Both the position numbers and the translations under genes were made by a program. From assembly GCA_018287875.1 (NCBI GenBank), contig JAGVVL010000013.1, positions 682,001 through 746,000 on the forward strand: DNA of 64,000 nucleotides, written 5' to 3'. Under the pieces are notes generated by a model, which was not told the DNA's origin, ran no database searches, and was given only the letters and a program-made list of their open reading frames with translations. This document shows, in pieces, positions 11,712-24,549 of the stretch. How positions within the stretch are numbered: the first letter of the stretch is position 1; each line of letters opens with the position of its first letter. Source of the DNA: Nigrospora sphaerica. Its lineage: Eukaryota > Ascomycota > Sordariomycetes > Amphisphaeriales > Apiosporaceae.

Positions 11712-12727
11712 GGTGGGCGATGTGAATAAGGTTTGGAGAGGATGAGTGTATGGTGACGATGTGAAGTATGGAATGAGATGCAAAGCTGTAGAGTGAGATA
11801 ATGTACAGAGTATATATTCCCGAGAAGCTTTACTGACGACTTGTTCAAAATGCAATTCCTCGTAGCACGGAGCACCGGGATTTGTCGCCGTCACTTTGGA
11901 GGTGAATGTAACGTGGTGCACGATATAGCATTGGGTAGACTTTCAAAGCCTCGCATCAGCCTCACGGCGATGCCGAATGTATGGGGGGGAAAGCATGCAT
12001 AAAGGGCTAGCCTAAATTGCAAGGAAGAAGAAAATGCAAGATGGGATGCCTGACTAGTCGTTACAGCTGAATATATGCGCGTCGCCAGCCGCAAGGAGGT
12101 TGCACAATCGAGGACCCCAAGGCAGATGTACCCCCCCTCTGCTGATGATAACTGGTTAGACAGCCCCATTAGCGCCTAACGTCTATGCCTGATTATAGGT
12201 CTCCGAACCGAAGGATCGGATCTACTAGGCTGGAAGAGGGTAAGCTTGGTAAGATGTGGCTGATAGCAAGCGCTTCGATTCAGCCCTTTAGCAGGATCTG
12301 GGGATACGAGCCCAGCTGTTGCGCACCTTCCGCATTTGGATGGCTGCAATAGCATACTAACTTGGTGAATAGAATATGCAGATCTACTTTTTTGAAGAGC
12401 AGCGCACCATGAGGTGGGCTGAGGACCCTTGTTTCCATGGCAGTGCAACCATCCCCGCCTTGAATGTGGCTGGCTGGACTTCGGCTGAACATCGTGAGGT
12501 GAACAGATGATCACATTCTGGTATTTCCAGCCAGCCACATGCAGCTTCAGGGGTCACACGAAGAGTATGGGTGTCGGACGAAGACGATACTGTGCGTTGC
12601 AGCAATTACCACGGGTATCAAGCATATCCTATATCAGATATCGACGGGACCTTGATCATTCTCACAACGTATCCAGTAGACCCCCTCAAAAAAAAAACGT
12701 CCACAAACACACGAGACGCCAATCAGC
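11712..12727. promoter_or_regulatory. Shared intergenic region of the divergent pair
   Basis: About 1 kb separates two divergent start codons. It should carry both promoters. Open frames inside it are short and lack family features. An A-run and a CT-rich tract lie just before the ATG at 12728, typical of fungal 5' UTRs. Confidence 0.5.
11811..11817 (-). promoter_or_regulatory. TATA-like box for the 607-aa gene
   Basis: TATATAT lies about 100 bp upstream of the ATG at 11711. The position fits a core promoter; this is a motif match only. Confidence 0.35.
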
Positions 12728-15700
12728 ATGTCTTTAGTCCAGATTACATCAGAGTCGGAGTGGATGAAGGCCCAGAAGCAGGCAGTTATCATGGGCCATT
12801 GCGAAAGATTTGATGTTGTGCAGACACTCACCGAGACGTCTGTCTTCTTCTCCCTGGGATCAGATAACGTCGTGAGTCGACTTTGCTTCCCTTTGAACAC
12901 CCCCTCTATGCAAATGCACGCTAACGAGATCTCTTTAGTTGTATGCAACCAGGGAGACTCAGGGGGCCGCCACAGGCTGGACGAAGCTGGATCTGAGCAG
13001 TGGAATCTCCTCGCGTTACGGAGGCGCCAAGGTCGTCGCCAAGAAGTTCGCCCTGTCCCAGAATACTTTCACCGGGAAGTTCGATGTGGCCCTCGCCGTC
13101 ACAGTTTCGGGTTCTGATCACTTGTTCGTTTCCCAAGCTAATTCCTATGATAACGATGCTTCCCTCAACAACGGCATCATCTGGACGCCTGTCGAATTTG
13201 ACGGGGACGGCCAACCAGCGGGATCGACTAAAGTACAGATTGCAGATGTCTTCATCCTCAACAGCCCTCAGTCGGGAAGCACATGCGTTGTCGATCTGTG
13301 GAGAGTCCCCGAGAAAAACGATTCCCTCGACCGCTACTTCGTCGTGGCCAGCGCCTCGCCAGCATGGAAGAAGCACCTGGTTGCCATCGACTTGGACGCT
13401 GGCAGCGTAACCAGCGTCCTTGGAAAACGCACCAAGGACCAGGTAGCTGGCATCTACACGTTTGGAGCCATTGAGGGGAAACAGGAGCTTATCTACGCGC
13501 CTTTGTACAACCCCTTCCGGCCCGACGGTCCCTCTGCGCCGTCGCGCTTGAAGGTGCCGGACGGCGCAAGCTCGATAGCCTCGTCGTTGGATGCCCGGGG
13601 AAGAAGCTGCCTCTTTATCTCGCATCCTAGTGGTGTATCCGTGTTCCTCCCCTCAGCCCAGAACGACGGCTCGATGCCATCGAGCTGCATTGAGAGTGCC
13701 CTGGTCTCCGGAGCCACCCAGCTCAGTGCCATGACAACTGGCTCTCTGACGTCCCTCTGGGGCCGCAATGCGCAAGGCGGCCTGTTCTACGCCACATGCC
13801 CAGCCGGCAGCGAAGCAGTTTCTCCGGCTTGGTCGACCCCAGTCATCATCCTTCCCAAGGTGGAACACTTTGCTTTCTACACGGGCATGTCTACCCGGAG
13901 TCATACCCTGTTTGCCTATGTCGGCGGTCAAGAAATGGTCGAGCTGGATCAGGACTACGTAACTGGCTGTTGGCGTGAGCGCCCCATCATGCTCCCGGCC
14001 ACTGACATTGACGCAGTAGTGGAGTTCAACAGTTACACAACACGGGTTGAGGTTATCGACAGCGATTCGATTCCTCTGCCAGGGACTGTACTGAGTCTAG
14101 GCGCTGACCGTCCGGTACCAGTATATGTCGACGGGAGCTATTACGTCCTCAGCCCAAACAATCCCGTAAAATTCACCACCGACGGCCACGGTGCACTGAA
14201 TATCGTGCAGCCAACCGACTCATTGGCTGCTGTTACCTATACAGTCTCCCCGCTGGCTCCCGGCGTGCAACCAGTCACCATCGACCCCTCCGACAAGGTC
14301 ATGGAGAAGCTTCAGAAGGTGAAGACAGGCGACGACCTATCACGCATAACAATGACAGCCGCCGATGGCTCGTCCGTACCGCTAATCCCCGGCGATGTAA
14401 GCGCCGATGCCAGGGATGCTGCAGCGGGCGCCATCAAGCAGTTCGTCGACATCGGCAAAGGACTCAGCAACGCCGGACCTCCTGCTCTCTTAGTCTCTAC
14501 GGCCGTGGCGATCAACCGCAGCTCAGGTCAGTTGCCACACCCAGACTTTGAAGACCACCTCTAACACAGCTACCGCAAAGGGCGCCATGTCTTTTCCTTG
14601 AGTGTTGACGCAGACGGGCCACGTGCGGATGACCAGATACTGCTCCACACCGCGGAGCCCGTTCATGCACTCGCCAACGGAAACGGAGGTCATGACATCA
14701 AGATATCGACCGCATCGCTCGGAGACTCTGTGCATGGCTGGCTGGTCAAGGCCGGGGACTTCTTCCGCATGCTGGGGAACGCCATAGTTGACGGCCTCCG
14801 CACGATCCAGGTGCGTATCATCGACGGCGTGCATCACATCTTTGCCACCATCGGCGGTGTCCTTTACCGTGCGCTGCTGGACACCGTGTCGGCCGTGGTC
14901 CACGCGGTGCAGTGGGTGTTCGAGAAGGTCAAGGTCCTGGTCGACGACCTCATCCACTGGCTCGGATACGTCTTTGGGTGGAAGGACATCATCCGAACCC
15001 ATCTCGTCATCAAGAACGTCGTCAAAAAGTACGTTAAGAAAACCATCGACAGCATCGGCGAAGCCGAGGACAAGATCATAGAGTTCTTTGATGGGCTCGA
15101 GGGAAAATTGAACACCTTGACGGGCGTCACCGACCCGGGTCTGACCAATGGACAGTACGCCCAGTTGAGGGACAAGACGGCTGGCTCCAGCAGTCCACAA
15201 TCACACTGGGCCATGCAGCACGCAAAGGGCCACATAGCCACGGCGGGAATGACGGAGCAGAACGATGGTTCTATATTGGGCAGTTTGAAACAGGTGGTGC
15301 ACGACCTTGAGGCCCTGGTTGCCAACAAAGTGGAGGCCGTGAAGGACATGATCCAGCAGATACGGACACAGGTGATTGAGCCCTTCGCCCAGTTGACCCC
15401 TATTCAGGTCGCTCAGCGGATCATCGGGATTGTGGGCGACCTGCTCATCAAGTCGGCCAAGAACATCATCATCGGCGTACTAGACCTCGTGCGGCACGTT
15501 GTCCAGACCATCCTCAACCTGCTGGATGCGCCGCTCCGGATTCCAGTCCTGTCGGCGCTATACAAGGACCTGACTGGGGCGGAGCTCAGCATTTTGGATC
15601 TGGTAGTGCTCGTCGTCTCCGTACCGGCGACCATTGCTTACAAGATCGTCGCCGGATCGGCCCCGTTTCCCAACGATGAGGCCACAGAAGCCCTCATCCA

Positions 15701-16409
15701 CGCCACCGACTTTGCGCAGATCCGCGATGCTGTCAACCCAGACAGCTCGGCCCACACGGCATCTGTGAGCGCAGTCTCCGTCATGGCGACGAAGCGAATC
15801 GCCGTCGCCCGCAGCATCGTGCCCAGTTCGGGAGCAGGCGCCGTCGCCTACAAGGTGTTCAAGGTGCTATCCCGGTTCATCGGGGCCTTCTGCGCCATGT
15901 TCGGCCAGTATCTCAGCGACGTGAAGTGGGCGCTGGACAAGTTCAAGGTCAAGGCGGCCCCAGCCCTCCTCGTCTGCGTGGCCACGAATGGCACGCTTGG
16001 CCTGTTCCCAGGTATCATCGGGGCCTTCGAGAGATCGAGAGAGTGGCAGGTTGTCATGAAGGACGTCATGACAGGCCTTATGGCAGTCAAGCTGCTGGCT
16101 GACTGCGCCCCCGGTCTCCGCGACATGGAAGCCTACAAGAAGGCGAAACCGTACTTGACGGTGATCGTGCAAGTGGCGCAGCTGCCGGCGCCCATCGGTG
16201 GTTTTGTCTACAGCCACGAACGGCCAAGCGCTTTTGTTGGCCTTTCTGCCAGCATCTGTGGTTGTGTGGGGGGGATTCTCAACCCAATTGCGCAGCAGGT
16301 AGACGACCTGAAAACCAGCGCTATCATTCTGGGAGGTGCAAATATCGCCTCAGTCCTCAATGGCATCCTACTGACAACGGCTGGTGGGTTGATCGCAACT
16401 GATAAGTAG
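12728..16409 (+). CDS. Very large hypothetical protein: beta-rich N-half, amphipathic helical C-half, 1186 aa
   Basis: Three exons: 12728-12871, 12939-14526 and 14581-16409. The introns (GTGAGT...TTTAG and GTCAGT...AAAG) keep the frame across GSDNV/LYATRE and INRSS/GRHVF. Without splicing it would look like two separate genes. Residues 1-480 show repeated short strands with a W/Y-G-D pattern resembling blades of a beta-propeller (inference). From about residue 550 onward the protein becomes strongly helical and hydrophobic or amphipathic: AVVHAVQWVFEKVKVLVDDL, GWKDIIRTHLVIKNVV, IIIGVLDLVRHVVQTILNLL. It ends in glycine-rich hydrophobic helices. No signal peptide is seen. The C-half could contact membranes or form a helical bundle; no function is assigned. 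Confidence 0.78.
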
Positions 16410-16825
16410 TGGAGTCTTAAATTTATGGATTTTAAAAGCTTATTATAGAAACAGCCAAATATTGCTTAACTTACGTGGTAAACGTACCTATAATGCCGTT
16501 TCAAAACTAGAAACGCACACCAATTCAATAACAATGACTAACAGAAAGAAATTAATAAGAAGTAAGGAAAGGACTAATGAACGTGATATTAACTAATCTA
16601 GGAAAAGCTTATAAACCATGTCTTTTAACTACGTGATTAATCTTCGTACTTAATGTCCGTAAGGAAAATGGTAATATTATTTAAGGTCGTATTATAAGGT
16701 TCACAACAGCACCCAGTGTTCCGACTTGGTCTGGACAGGCATCCCCGTCATATGCTGGTACATCGGGGGACCTCGGATGGCGCCATGATTGAGGGCGTAT
16801 CCTCACAGGCGAGGGGTGGAGGAAG
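16410..16825. other. AT-rich intergenic stretch
   Basis: Downstream flank of the 1186-aa gene, strongly AT-rich at 16420-16690, ending at the TA target of the first pogo-like element. No gene is seen. Confidence 0.5.
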
Positions 16826-16827
16826 TA

Positions 16828-16878
16828 AGCTAGGGTACCCCTTCGCGAGCCAGGTGCTTCGCGAGACACCGGTTTCAG
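16828..16878 (+). repeat. Left terminal inverted repeat of pogo-like element 1
   Basis: It matches the reverse complement of 18706-18756 over 51 bp by eye, including an inner TTCGCGAG motif present twice. Confidence 0.9.
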
Positions 16879-16957
16879 AGACGTCTTAAGATGCCCCCTT
16901 CTAACAGAAAGACGAATATCTTAATAACCACATAAGCTAGGATCTTCGTTTTTGTTT

Positions 16958-18582
16958 TCAAGAGACGATAATACACTCCTCTACACTGCTATCGCTTTCT
17001 TCTTCTAAATCTGACTGATCTACCCATCCTTCTCCGTCCGAATCCAGTTCTAGCTTATTAGGTAAGATCCCCATCTCCCTTTTGACTCTTTTAATGTCCT
17101 GAATAGCAACGAACTGCTTTTGCGCTATCGCACGCACTTTAAGCCGTTTCTGAGGCTTTTGGCGTTTTAAAGCAGCTGCTAGCTGGTCTCTCTTATACGT
17201 GAGGCTCGAGATCTGGCCTGCTGCTTCGTTAAGGGTCTTGCCAAGCTTGCGAACGAATAACCGGAACGTTGGTAGACCGTACGCTGGCTCCAGCGTACGC
17301 ATATCTCGAGCGATGTCGTTAACTTACTGTGAACTTTTCGGTGTGGCGAACACTATAGCAGACATGGCTGCTAAAGAATCCCTCTCTAAAGGCCTTGTTT
17401 CTGGCGTTGAAGGCCGGTCTGGCAGGTCCTGGTTTAGTTGCCTTACGAGCTTGCTATTTAAGGGCTTAAAACGGTCCTTTAGAAAGATTCCGGTCGCTTT
17501 CTAGCCAGCGGCTACATTAGCTGGTATGAAGGCCTTTTTACAAGCTTTGTTCTAGGCCTCTAGGAACTCTGGTTTCTTCGGAGTCATCGTTAAGCTAAAT
17601 ACGTAAGCTTCATAAAGGGACTTCCGATAACTGCGCTTTAACACTGAAAAAGAGCCAAGGTTTAAAGGCTGGAGAACTTATAAGGTGTGCGCCGGAAGAA
17701 AGTCGAGCTAGACCTTCGCCTTAAGGCAAGCTAATATAAAGTCCTATATAATATAGCTCCTATAGCCGTCTAAAATAAGGTGTCGCCTCGGTCTGGCGTT
17801 ATCGTCGTCTAGGGTAAAAAGATGTCCTTCAACTACCTTAGGGCAGTAGAATTATTCGTCCAGCCCTTCTTGGAGGTGCTAAATAGCCAGTTATCGAAGT
17901 CCGGATTGTCCACTTAGCCCTGGAACCATTGCTGCTGCACTTCTGCGCCCTTAAAGATGATAAGGGGCGACAACGCACGACCGCTAGCTGACACACACTC
18001 CAGAATCGTCACCCACTCGCGGTTTCCGGGGTCCATAGTAAATATCTTGCGTAGGGCAGCTGGGCCGATGACTAAGGGGTTATCTCCAAGCCCTATCATG
18101 CTGCCAACCTCGTCGACGTTCCATGTATCCTCTGGCATCACCTTAGTAAGGCTGGCGTGATCGAGACGATCGAAAAACTCATCGATATTGGTGCGCGACG
18201 CGCCGTTAAGGCGAAGGAAATCAATGCCGGTGGATCTGACGGACTTAAAGCTGGGATTCCCCCCAAAGAAGGCCTTGTGCTAGTCCTTTCCGAGGCGATG
18301 GTTGCTGCCGGAGGCCCTCACGAGCGCCTGAGCGAATAGACGAAAACGAGAGTGCGGTGGCGCCCAGCTAAGTCTGGCTTACAATAAGGCCCAGTCGACT
18401 AGTTGTTACTTAAGGCTAGGAGATAAGGTCTGACGCTTGCTATTGAAGTCCTCTCTAATATTAACACCATTAATCCGGCGGTGTATATAGTCCTTAGAGA
18501 GATGGAACTGCTTAGCGGTCTAGCGAATCGACTAGCCAGCTGCTATAAGATCTAGGGCAACGAAAAGCTAATCTGAGTCCAT
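16958..18582 (-). pseudogene. Pogo/Fot1-like transposase, broken by stops
   Basis: Reading the minus strand from the ATG at 18582 gives a helix-turn-helix start (TAKQFHLSKDYIHRRI). It continues with the DDE domain: WNVDEVGSMIGLGDNPLVIG carries the first catalytic Asp, and REWVTILECVSASG and LIIFKG follow. The acidic tail (ELDSDGEGW...EEESDSS) is also typical. Many in-frame TAG/TAA codons sit at Gln/Trp positions, as RIP produces. It is not functional. Confidence 0.85.
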
Positions 18583-18705
18583 CGTAATAGATTCATAAGA
18601 TAGAGGGGATTGATACGGTCCTAGAAAATCTATTAGGATACCAGGAGACCTTCTGGTTGTTAATATATTCGTTATTTCGGTGACCGAAATGTTAGTGCGA
18701 CGCCC

Positions 18706-18756
18706 CTGAAACCGGTGTCTCGCGAAGCACCTGGCTCGCGAAGGGGTACCCTAGCT
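18706..18756 (-). repeat. Right terminal inverted repeat of pogo-like element 1
   Basis: Inverted partner of 16828-16878, followed by the TA duplication. Confidence 0.9.
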
Positions 18757-18758
18757 TA

Positions 18759-19137
18759 CTGCTCTAGTCGCGCTGGAAGTGCTGCGGAAGCTGGATACCA
18801 GGCTATCATACTGCTCTGCTACCTCTCCACCCTCATATACGCGATCCGCCAGGCCAGAGCCAGCTGCCGCAATAGCTCAACGGCTCTGAGGCCGTTAATC
18901 CGCGTCGACAGCCGGTCTACATATTTGCTGCCGCCGCCGCCGTTCTATCACCAACAGGGAATTAGGCCTAGCCTGGCGGCCGGCTGACGTGCATCGTGAT
19001 GGCCCCAAACGAGGAAAGCGACGGGGAGTGAACCGGGAATTGAAGCAGGAGACAGGCAAACGTACTCTTGTCTTGAACGTTGGGCACCCTTTGTACTCCG
19101 AGTGGATCTAGTGCGCGGAGTATATGAAAGACACACG
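18759..19137. other. Host spacer between transposons
   Basis: About 380 bp of GC-richer sequence lies between the first pogo-like element and the LINE insertion site. It contains a short GCC-repeat tract (about 18930-18945). No gene is supported; it may be older repeat debris. Confidence 0.4.
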
Positions 19138-19151
19138 TAATTACCGCGAAG
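19138..19151 (+). repeat. Left target-site duplication of LINE 1
   Basis: TAATTACCGCGAAG, repeated at 29902-29915. The first bases overlap the AAT tail on the right side, so the exact edge is uncertain by a few bases. Confidence 0.85.
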
Positions 19152-19265
19152 GAAAACAAAAAACTTTTTCGAAACCGACCCCACACAGCGATAACCTCAC
19201 AACCACGACTCTATAAGCTACCGGATAGCCCGGAAACTGTTCCTAGGGCTTCATTTAGCCTAGAA

Positions 19266-20620
19266 ATGGTCGATTCACCACCCTCGAGGCAAAGCGCGGG
19301 TAGTGGGAGCCGCCATAGGCCCGCCCCACCCCCCGAGCCGTCACCTCCGGACTTAAGAACACCATCGCCAGACAGCATCACAACACCTGGACGCAGTCTA
19401 GAGGATATACGCAGCGCTATAGACGACTTTAAACGCTTCCTAGCTAGTGAAGTTAACATTGCAGCCTTAGCCGCAGCGGTTTAAGCCGCTATTCCGGTCT
19501 TAGAGACGGCGGCTAAGGAATCGGATAACTAGCTTAGCGTCGAAAGGCGTATCAATATTATCGAGAACACGCTGCAAGCTATCTATAAGGAAATTAAAGC
19601 TCCTAAGACGTACGCTGCAGCCGCTACTGCCCTTACCGCAGCCTTAGCGTCCAGGGCCCCCTAGGTAGCTAAGACTCTGCCTCCTCGACACGAATAGGAG
19701 GTAACAGTCAAGGCCGCAGGAACTGAAGGCCGTACCTACGAAGAGATTGTGCGGAAAGTTAACGCAGCAACAGGTAGAGAAACAGCAATAGCCGCACGGA
19801 AGCTTCCTAGCGGAGACTATGCTATTACCTGCAAGACAGCAGAAGAGAAGCGGTAACTGGAAACCGACTGGGCCTAGACTACCGAGGCCTTCGGAGAGAA
19901 CGCCTTTATCTAGAAGAGAAAGATCCTAGTGGTGGCCTATGGCATCAACAAGGAGGCCATAGAGACGAACCAAGGGCAGCTAGGAGTCCAATTCCGGAAC
20001 CAGCCCGGCGGCCCCATCGACGTCCTAGAGGCCAAGCTCCCTCGCAACGCTAAGACCTCGTCTAGGAAGGTCACGGCCTTATATATTGCAGTACCCACGG
20101 TTCAATAAGCGGAACAGCTATACTGAGACGGCCTTATTTGGCAGTATAGCTACTATCTATACGAGCCCTTCGCCGAAGGAGCCTAGCTTAAGCAGTACTA
20201 CCACTGCTACCGTTATAGATATATCGCCCGTGTCTGCCGCCACGCATGTAGGTGCAGGCTCTGCTCTTTAATAAAGTATAACAATAAATAATGCCCAGAA
20301 GCTGAGAATAAGAGCTAGTACTGCTGTCTAGCATACCGAGGACCATATACTGCGTGGTCTAAGGAGTGTCCAGTCCGCTAAGAGCAGGTCCAGATCGTTA
20401 AGGCAGCTTACATCACGAGACCGAAGGGATTCGCACTGCCCTCGTAAGAACCCCCTAAGCTAATAGCCGAAGACTGGCAGACAGTATAGCCGCGGAAGCG
20501 TCGAGCAACTAGCTGCTGTATTAGAAGCACTGGCAGAGCCCGCAGCAGAACCCACGAAGAGACAGACAATATGGACATCGAAACACCGGAGTTAAGACTA
20601 AATAGCATCCACGCTCGACT
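19266..20620 (+). pseudogene. LINE 1 ORF1 (gag-like), RIP-decayed
   Basis: Starts MVDSPPSRQSAGSGS, with a Pro/Ser-rich N-terminus and then a coiled stretch (RSLEDIRSAIDDFKRFL). A cysteine/histidine-type knuckle remnant lies near 20300-20380 (CC...GPYTAWSKEC). Frequent TAG codons interrupt it. ORF1 of Tad-like LINEs encodes an RNA-binding nucleocapsid-like protein. Confidence 0.65.
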
Positions 20621-22564
20621 ATGACAGCGCTAAGGATCCTATACTGGAACACGCAGAAAAGTAAGAAAGTATAAATCCTAGCAGTCGATGCCATCTCCGA
20701 AGAGTACGATATCCTGGCTATCTAAGAGCCCTGGCGAAACCCACATATGCCGACCACCTACTGCCCGAGATCCTCTCTGTACTACCTTCTTTATACTGCC
20801 GAGGGAGGCAGAGCTTACATCTACATTAATAAGAAGCACCCCTTAGCGCAGTGGACTTATAAGGCGCAATCAGATAAGTGCAATATCACGATCCAGTTAC
20901 TAGATGGTCCTATAACAGTCATCTGCATATACTCGCCTCCTCCTGGATCGATTAGCAGATCAGACCTGCCAGCTATCGAAGCCCTCCTTACTGGTCCCCA
21001 GCTAAGACGAACAGTCCTTGTAGGAGACTTTAACGTTCACCACCCTGTGTGGGGAGGATACAACGTCCGACCTTATAAGGCAGCCGATAAGCTACTCCAG
21101 CTAGCAGAATCCTGGAGACTCCAGCTTATCACGCCCCCTAGAACACCGACATGGACTCGAAGAGGGTGCATGGACTCCACGATCGACCTAGCGTGGGCCA
21201 CGGACGATCTCCGAACTGCCTACGACGGGTACGCCCCATATACTAAATCCGATCACCTCCCGCAGGTGATACACGTAGCTGGACCTCAAAACGACCCCCA
21301 GAACAAGCTACGGCGCAGCTGGAAAACAGCTGACTATAACTAAGCGAAGGCCAAGGCGACACACCTTCCGCAGCCAGGGCTACTCGAGACACCGGAGGAA
21401 ATCGACAGATACACTGAAACGTTAACTAAGGAGCTAACTCGGATAGCCGACTTAGTTGCCCCCCTCCGCCACGTTAAGGGGAGAGGCAAGGCATAGTGGA
21501 ACCATGAAACAAAAGAAGCTATAAAGGAGGAGAGACGAACCCAGCGAACATGGCTATCCGATAGGATAGACGCAGCCTGGCGAGCTCTTCGGTAAGCATC
21601 CCTTGCGAAAAAGAAAACGATCCGCACTGCAAAGACAGCGACCTGGAGAAACATGCTTCACGAGGCCTCTAGCTAGCCAGCTGGCGTCTGGAACATCGCA
21701 AGATAGGCCAGAACCGAAGGAGCCGCACTGCCGCTACCTCCAGCCGTCCCCACGCTTCACACACCGCGAGGCGAAACGACGACCTATAAGGAGAAAACGG
21801 AGGCCTTCCGAGAGAGGTTTTACCCTCTCCTTAAGGCCATATATACCGGCTTCCGCATAACAAACCGGCTCGCAGCGCCTCTCGACATCGACAGCGAGGT
21901 GATAGCAGAGCAGGTCCAAGATGTCTTAAGTAAGGCAGGCCAGTGGAAAGCACCTGGACTAGACCAGCTTCCTAACGGTTTCCTTAAGCGCTTAGGAAAA
22001 CCCCTCTTCCAAGCCTTAGCCTCCCTAGCGGAAGCGTGCTGGCGTATAGGATACTATCCAACAGCGTTCCGCAAAGCAGTCACCGTTATCCTCCGGAAAC
22101 CAGGAAAGCAGCCAAACGAGTACCGCTAAGCCGGCGGATGGAGACCTATCGCGCTACTCAACACCATGGGGAAGGTGATCGAGAGCCTGCTAGCGTAACA
22201 GCTAGCCAGCTTTGCGGAAGAAAACGGGCTGCTCCCAGACGAACAGATGGGGAACCGAAAGGGCCGCTCCACGGAAACAGCCTTACGGCTGCTAACGGAC
22301 CTAGTCCGCATAGCCTGGAAACATAGAGGTGCAGCAACTCTTCTATCGCTGGATATCTCAGGCGCTTTCGACTCCATCGACTATGGAAGGCTCCTCGCTA
22401 ACCTGCGAGTGCTAAGGGTCCCTATATAAACTATTAGCTAAATCCGAAGCTTCCTATTTAACCGGTCCACTATGTTATTCTTCGACAGCCAGGAATCGGG
22501 CGAGATCCCAGTCCCAGCAGGCGTCCTATAGGGCTCACCTTTATCGCCTATCCTCTTCTGCCTT

Positions 22565-22775
22565 TGTCACGCTTGCAGGAGATCGGAGGTATAGGTCAGA
22601 TAAGGAATGTAGAAGTCGCCCCGAGCCTTCTAAGTGAGACCCGGACTGAAGACCTGGTTAAATACAGTTAGAGAGAGTGGAGGGCACCCCTTGAAAGCCC
22701 TCTAGTCGCTGATTGGTGAGGTCAGGTGACCTGTAGACCCTGAATCTCTACTTCAGGGGTCGCCTTAGCGCGACA
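22565..22775 (-). repeat. Copia LTR (3' LTR in element orientation)
   Basis: 211 bp, starting TGTCAC and ending GCGACA on the plus strand. It matches 28249-28459 base for base by eye. The GCCTT duplication precedes it at 22560-22564. Confidence 0.93.
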
Positions 22776-22790
22776 CACCCCCCAGAAACT
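22776..22790 (-). other. Copia polypurine tract
   Basis: The minus strand shows a G-run (TGGGGGGTG) immediately upstream of the 3' LTR, where plus-strand priming starts. Confidence 0.55.
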
Positions 22791-22870
22791 GCTGGTGTAC
22801 AGCTGTTGCTGTTTTCGCGCCTAGAAAAAGACAAAAGAAACAAGTTCGACATGATGACTGCGCTAGAGAT

Positions 22871-24549
22871 CTATGCCTGCTGTCGCGAGTCCTGGAGATT
22901 GAGCAGAGCTCTGAAGTGCTCGAACTTCGGCCTTGATAGGCTCTTCGTGAGGCCGTCTGCTGGCATGAGATTGGTCGGCAAGTAGGTGACCTTGAAGGTC
23001 CCCTTCTGTGCCTCTTGGCGTAGCCAGAGATTAGCGATATCAACGTGCTTAAGTCTTGTGTTAATTCGCTGGTGTTCCTCAACTATAAGTCGAATAGTCT
23101 GCTGATTATCACAGCGAAGAGTCCAGGCATTGCCGAGATCGATGAGCAGGTCTCTGAATAGCCGTTTCAGGGCCATAGTCTCTTTGGCTGTCATATCCAG
23201 AGCTAGGAGTTCCGCTTCCGTAGTGGATGTGGTGACAGTTGCTTGGCGAGTGGCTTTCCAGGCGATTGGGCCTCCGTGGAGCATCATGACATAGCCATGC
23301 GAGGATTTCCTGGTCGCCTCATCGTTCGCAAAGGAGGCATCGCTAGCTATAAGCAGAGCTTGAGCCTCGCTAGAGCTCTTCGAGAACCGTATGCTGAGAT
23401 ATCTCGTATGGTAGAGGTAACGGATAGTCCGGTCAGCTGCCTTAAAGTGTTGTTGTCCAGGGTTCGTTAGGAAACGAGAAAGCGCTGCTGCTGCGTAGGC
23501 GACGTCCGGTCTTAGGATGACTGCAGTATAGAGGATTGAGCCGACACGCTCTTGGAAAGCCTTGATCTCCGCTGGAGTTGCTTCTCCATTGTGAGGAGCT
23601 AAGTCCTCGAGTGGCAGTGGAGTTGCTGGCTCCCACCCCCGATCTCCTTGCCCGAACTTGGCGGCAATCTTCTCGATGTAGGAGTCGTGGGTAAGGGTGA
23701 CGGTCCTCCGAATCCTATCTCTAACCACTCTGATTCCGAGGAACCAGGTGATGTCTCCTTGGTCCTTAAGCTCGTACGCAGCCTTAAGATCCCGGATAAA
23801 TCCGAGAGCCTTAGCTTCGTGCTCCTTCTGGTATAGAAAGAGAACGTCGTCCACGTAGAAGACCACGATAACCTCCTCCCCGGGGTGTAGAAGAGGCAAG
23901 GCTCTTCCGGTGAGGATATGAGCCCAAGCTTCCTCAAGGTAGAGGAGAACTCCTTATACCAGAGAAGGGGTGAATCCTTCAGCCCGTATAAGGCCTTCTC
24001 GAGCTTAACACACATACCATCCACTTTGAATCCCTCCGGGAGGTCGCAGAGAACCTGGACTTGGCCTTCTCTTAGTGCGTTCATGAAGGCTCCGACCACG
24101 TCGAATTGTTTGCACTCGAGGTCTCCGTCTGCCGCGAGAGCCATAACGGTGCGAAAGGTCTTTGCTGCAAGAGTAGCAGCGTAGGTGCTCTCAAGGTTAT
24201 CGACCTTCTGGAGGTCTCCACGTACGCAGATCCGAGCTTTGCACTCCTGGAGTTCTCCCTCCTCATTGAACTTGTACTTGAACACCCACTTTAAAGGGAG
24301 CGGTCTCTGGCCAACTTGAGGACGGTGGACTAGTCTCCAGACGTTCTGGGCTTCGAGCTTGCCGATCTCTTTCTGGCAGCCCTCGAGGAAGAGCTTTCCG
24401 TACGGATGATTATGCAAATCTCTAAACTTAGTCGGTTCTGGCGGGAGATTGGACATGTGCGTAGGCTTATGTGTGACCGCTGCGGAGAACACTGAGTGGA
24501 GCGTGATATGAGCGCGCTCTCCGGCTGTTATCATGTCGGACGGTGTCAT
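22871..24549 (-). pseudogene. Copia reverse transcriptase - RNase H, one frameshift
   Basis: The first frame (24549 to about 23880) gives PLPLKWVFKYKFNEEGELQ, CKARICVRGDLQ, DVVGAFMNA and LEKALYGLKDSPLLWYKEF. The second (about 23899 to 22871) gives VVFYVDDVLFLY with the catalytic YVDD, WFLGIRV, RPDVAYAAAALSRFL and the RNase H part (TTSTTEAELLAL, HVDIANLWLRQE). The two overlap at about 23885 around the triplets for TPGEEV, so a single indel separates them. No RIP-type stops are seen. Confidence 0.88.

Larger units (their letters stand above)
16828..18756 (-). mobile_element. Pogo/Fot1-like DNA transposon 1 (RIP-decayed), 1.9 kb
   Basis: The two ends are 51-bp inverted repeats starting AGCTAGGGTACCCC, and both are flanked by TA (16826-16827 and 18757-18758), the target duplication of Tc1/mariner-pogo elements. 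The interior carries a minus-strand transposase with many TAG/TAA codons where Gln or Trp would be expected. About 1.93 kb is the usual size of Fot1-like elements. Confidence 0.9.

Noticed and set aside
14523..15200. 225-codon minus-strand frame
   Set aside because: Antisense to the third exon of the 1186-aa gene, which has the clear splice signals.
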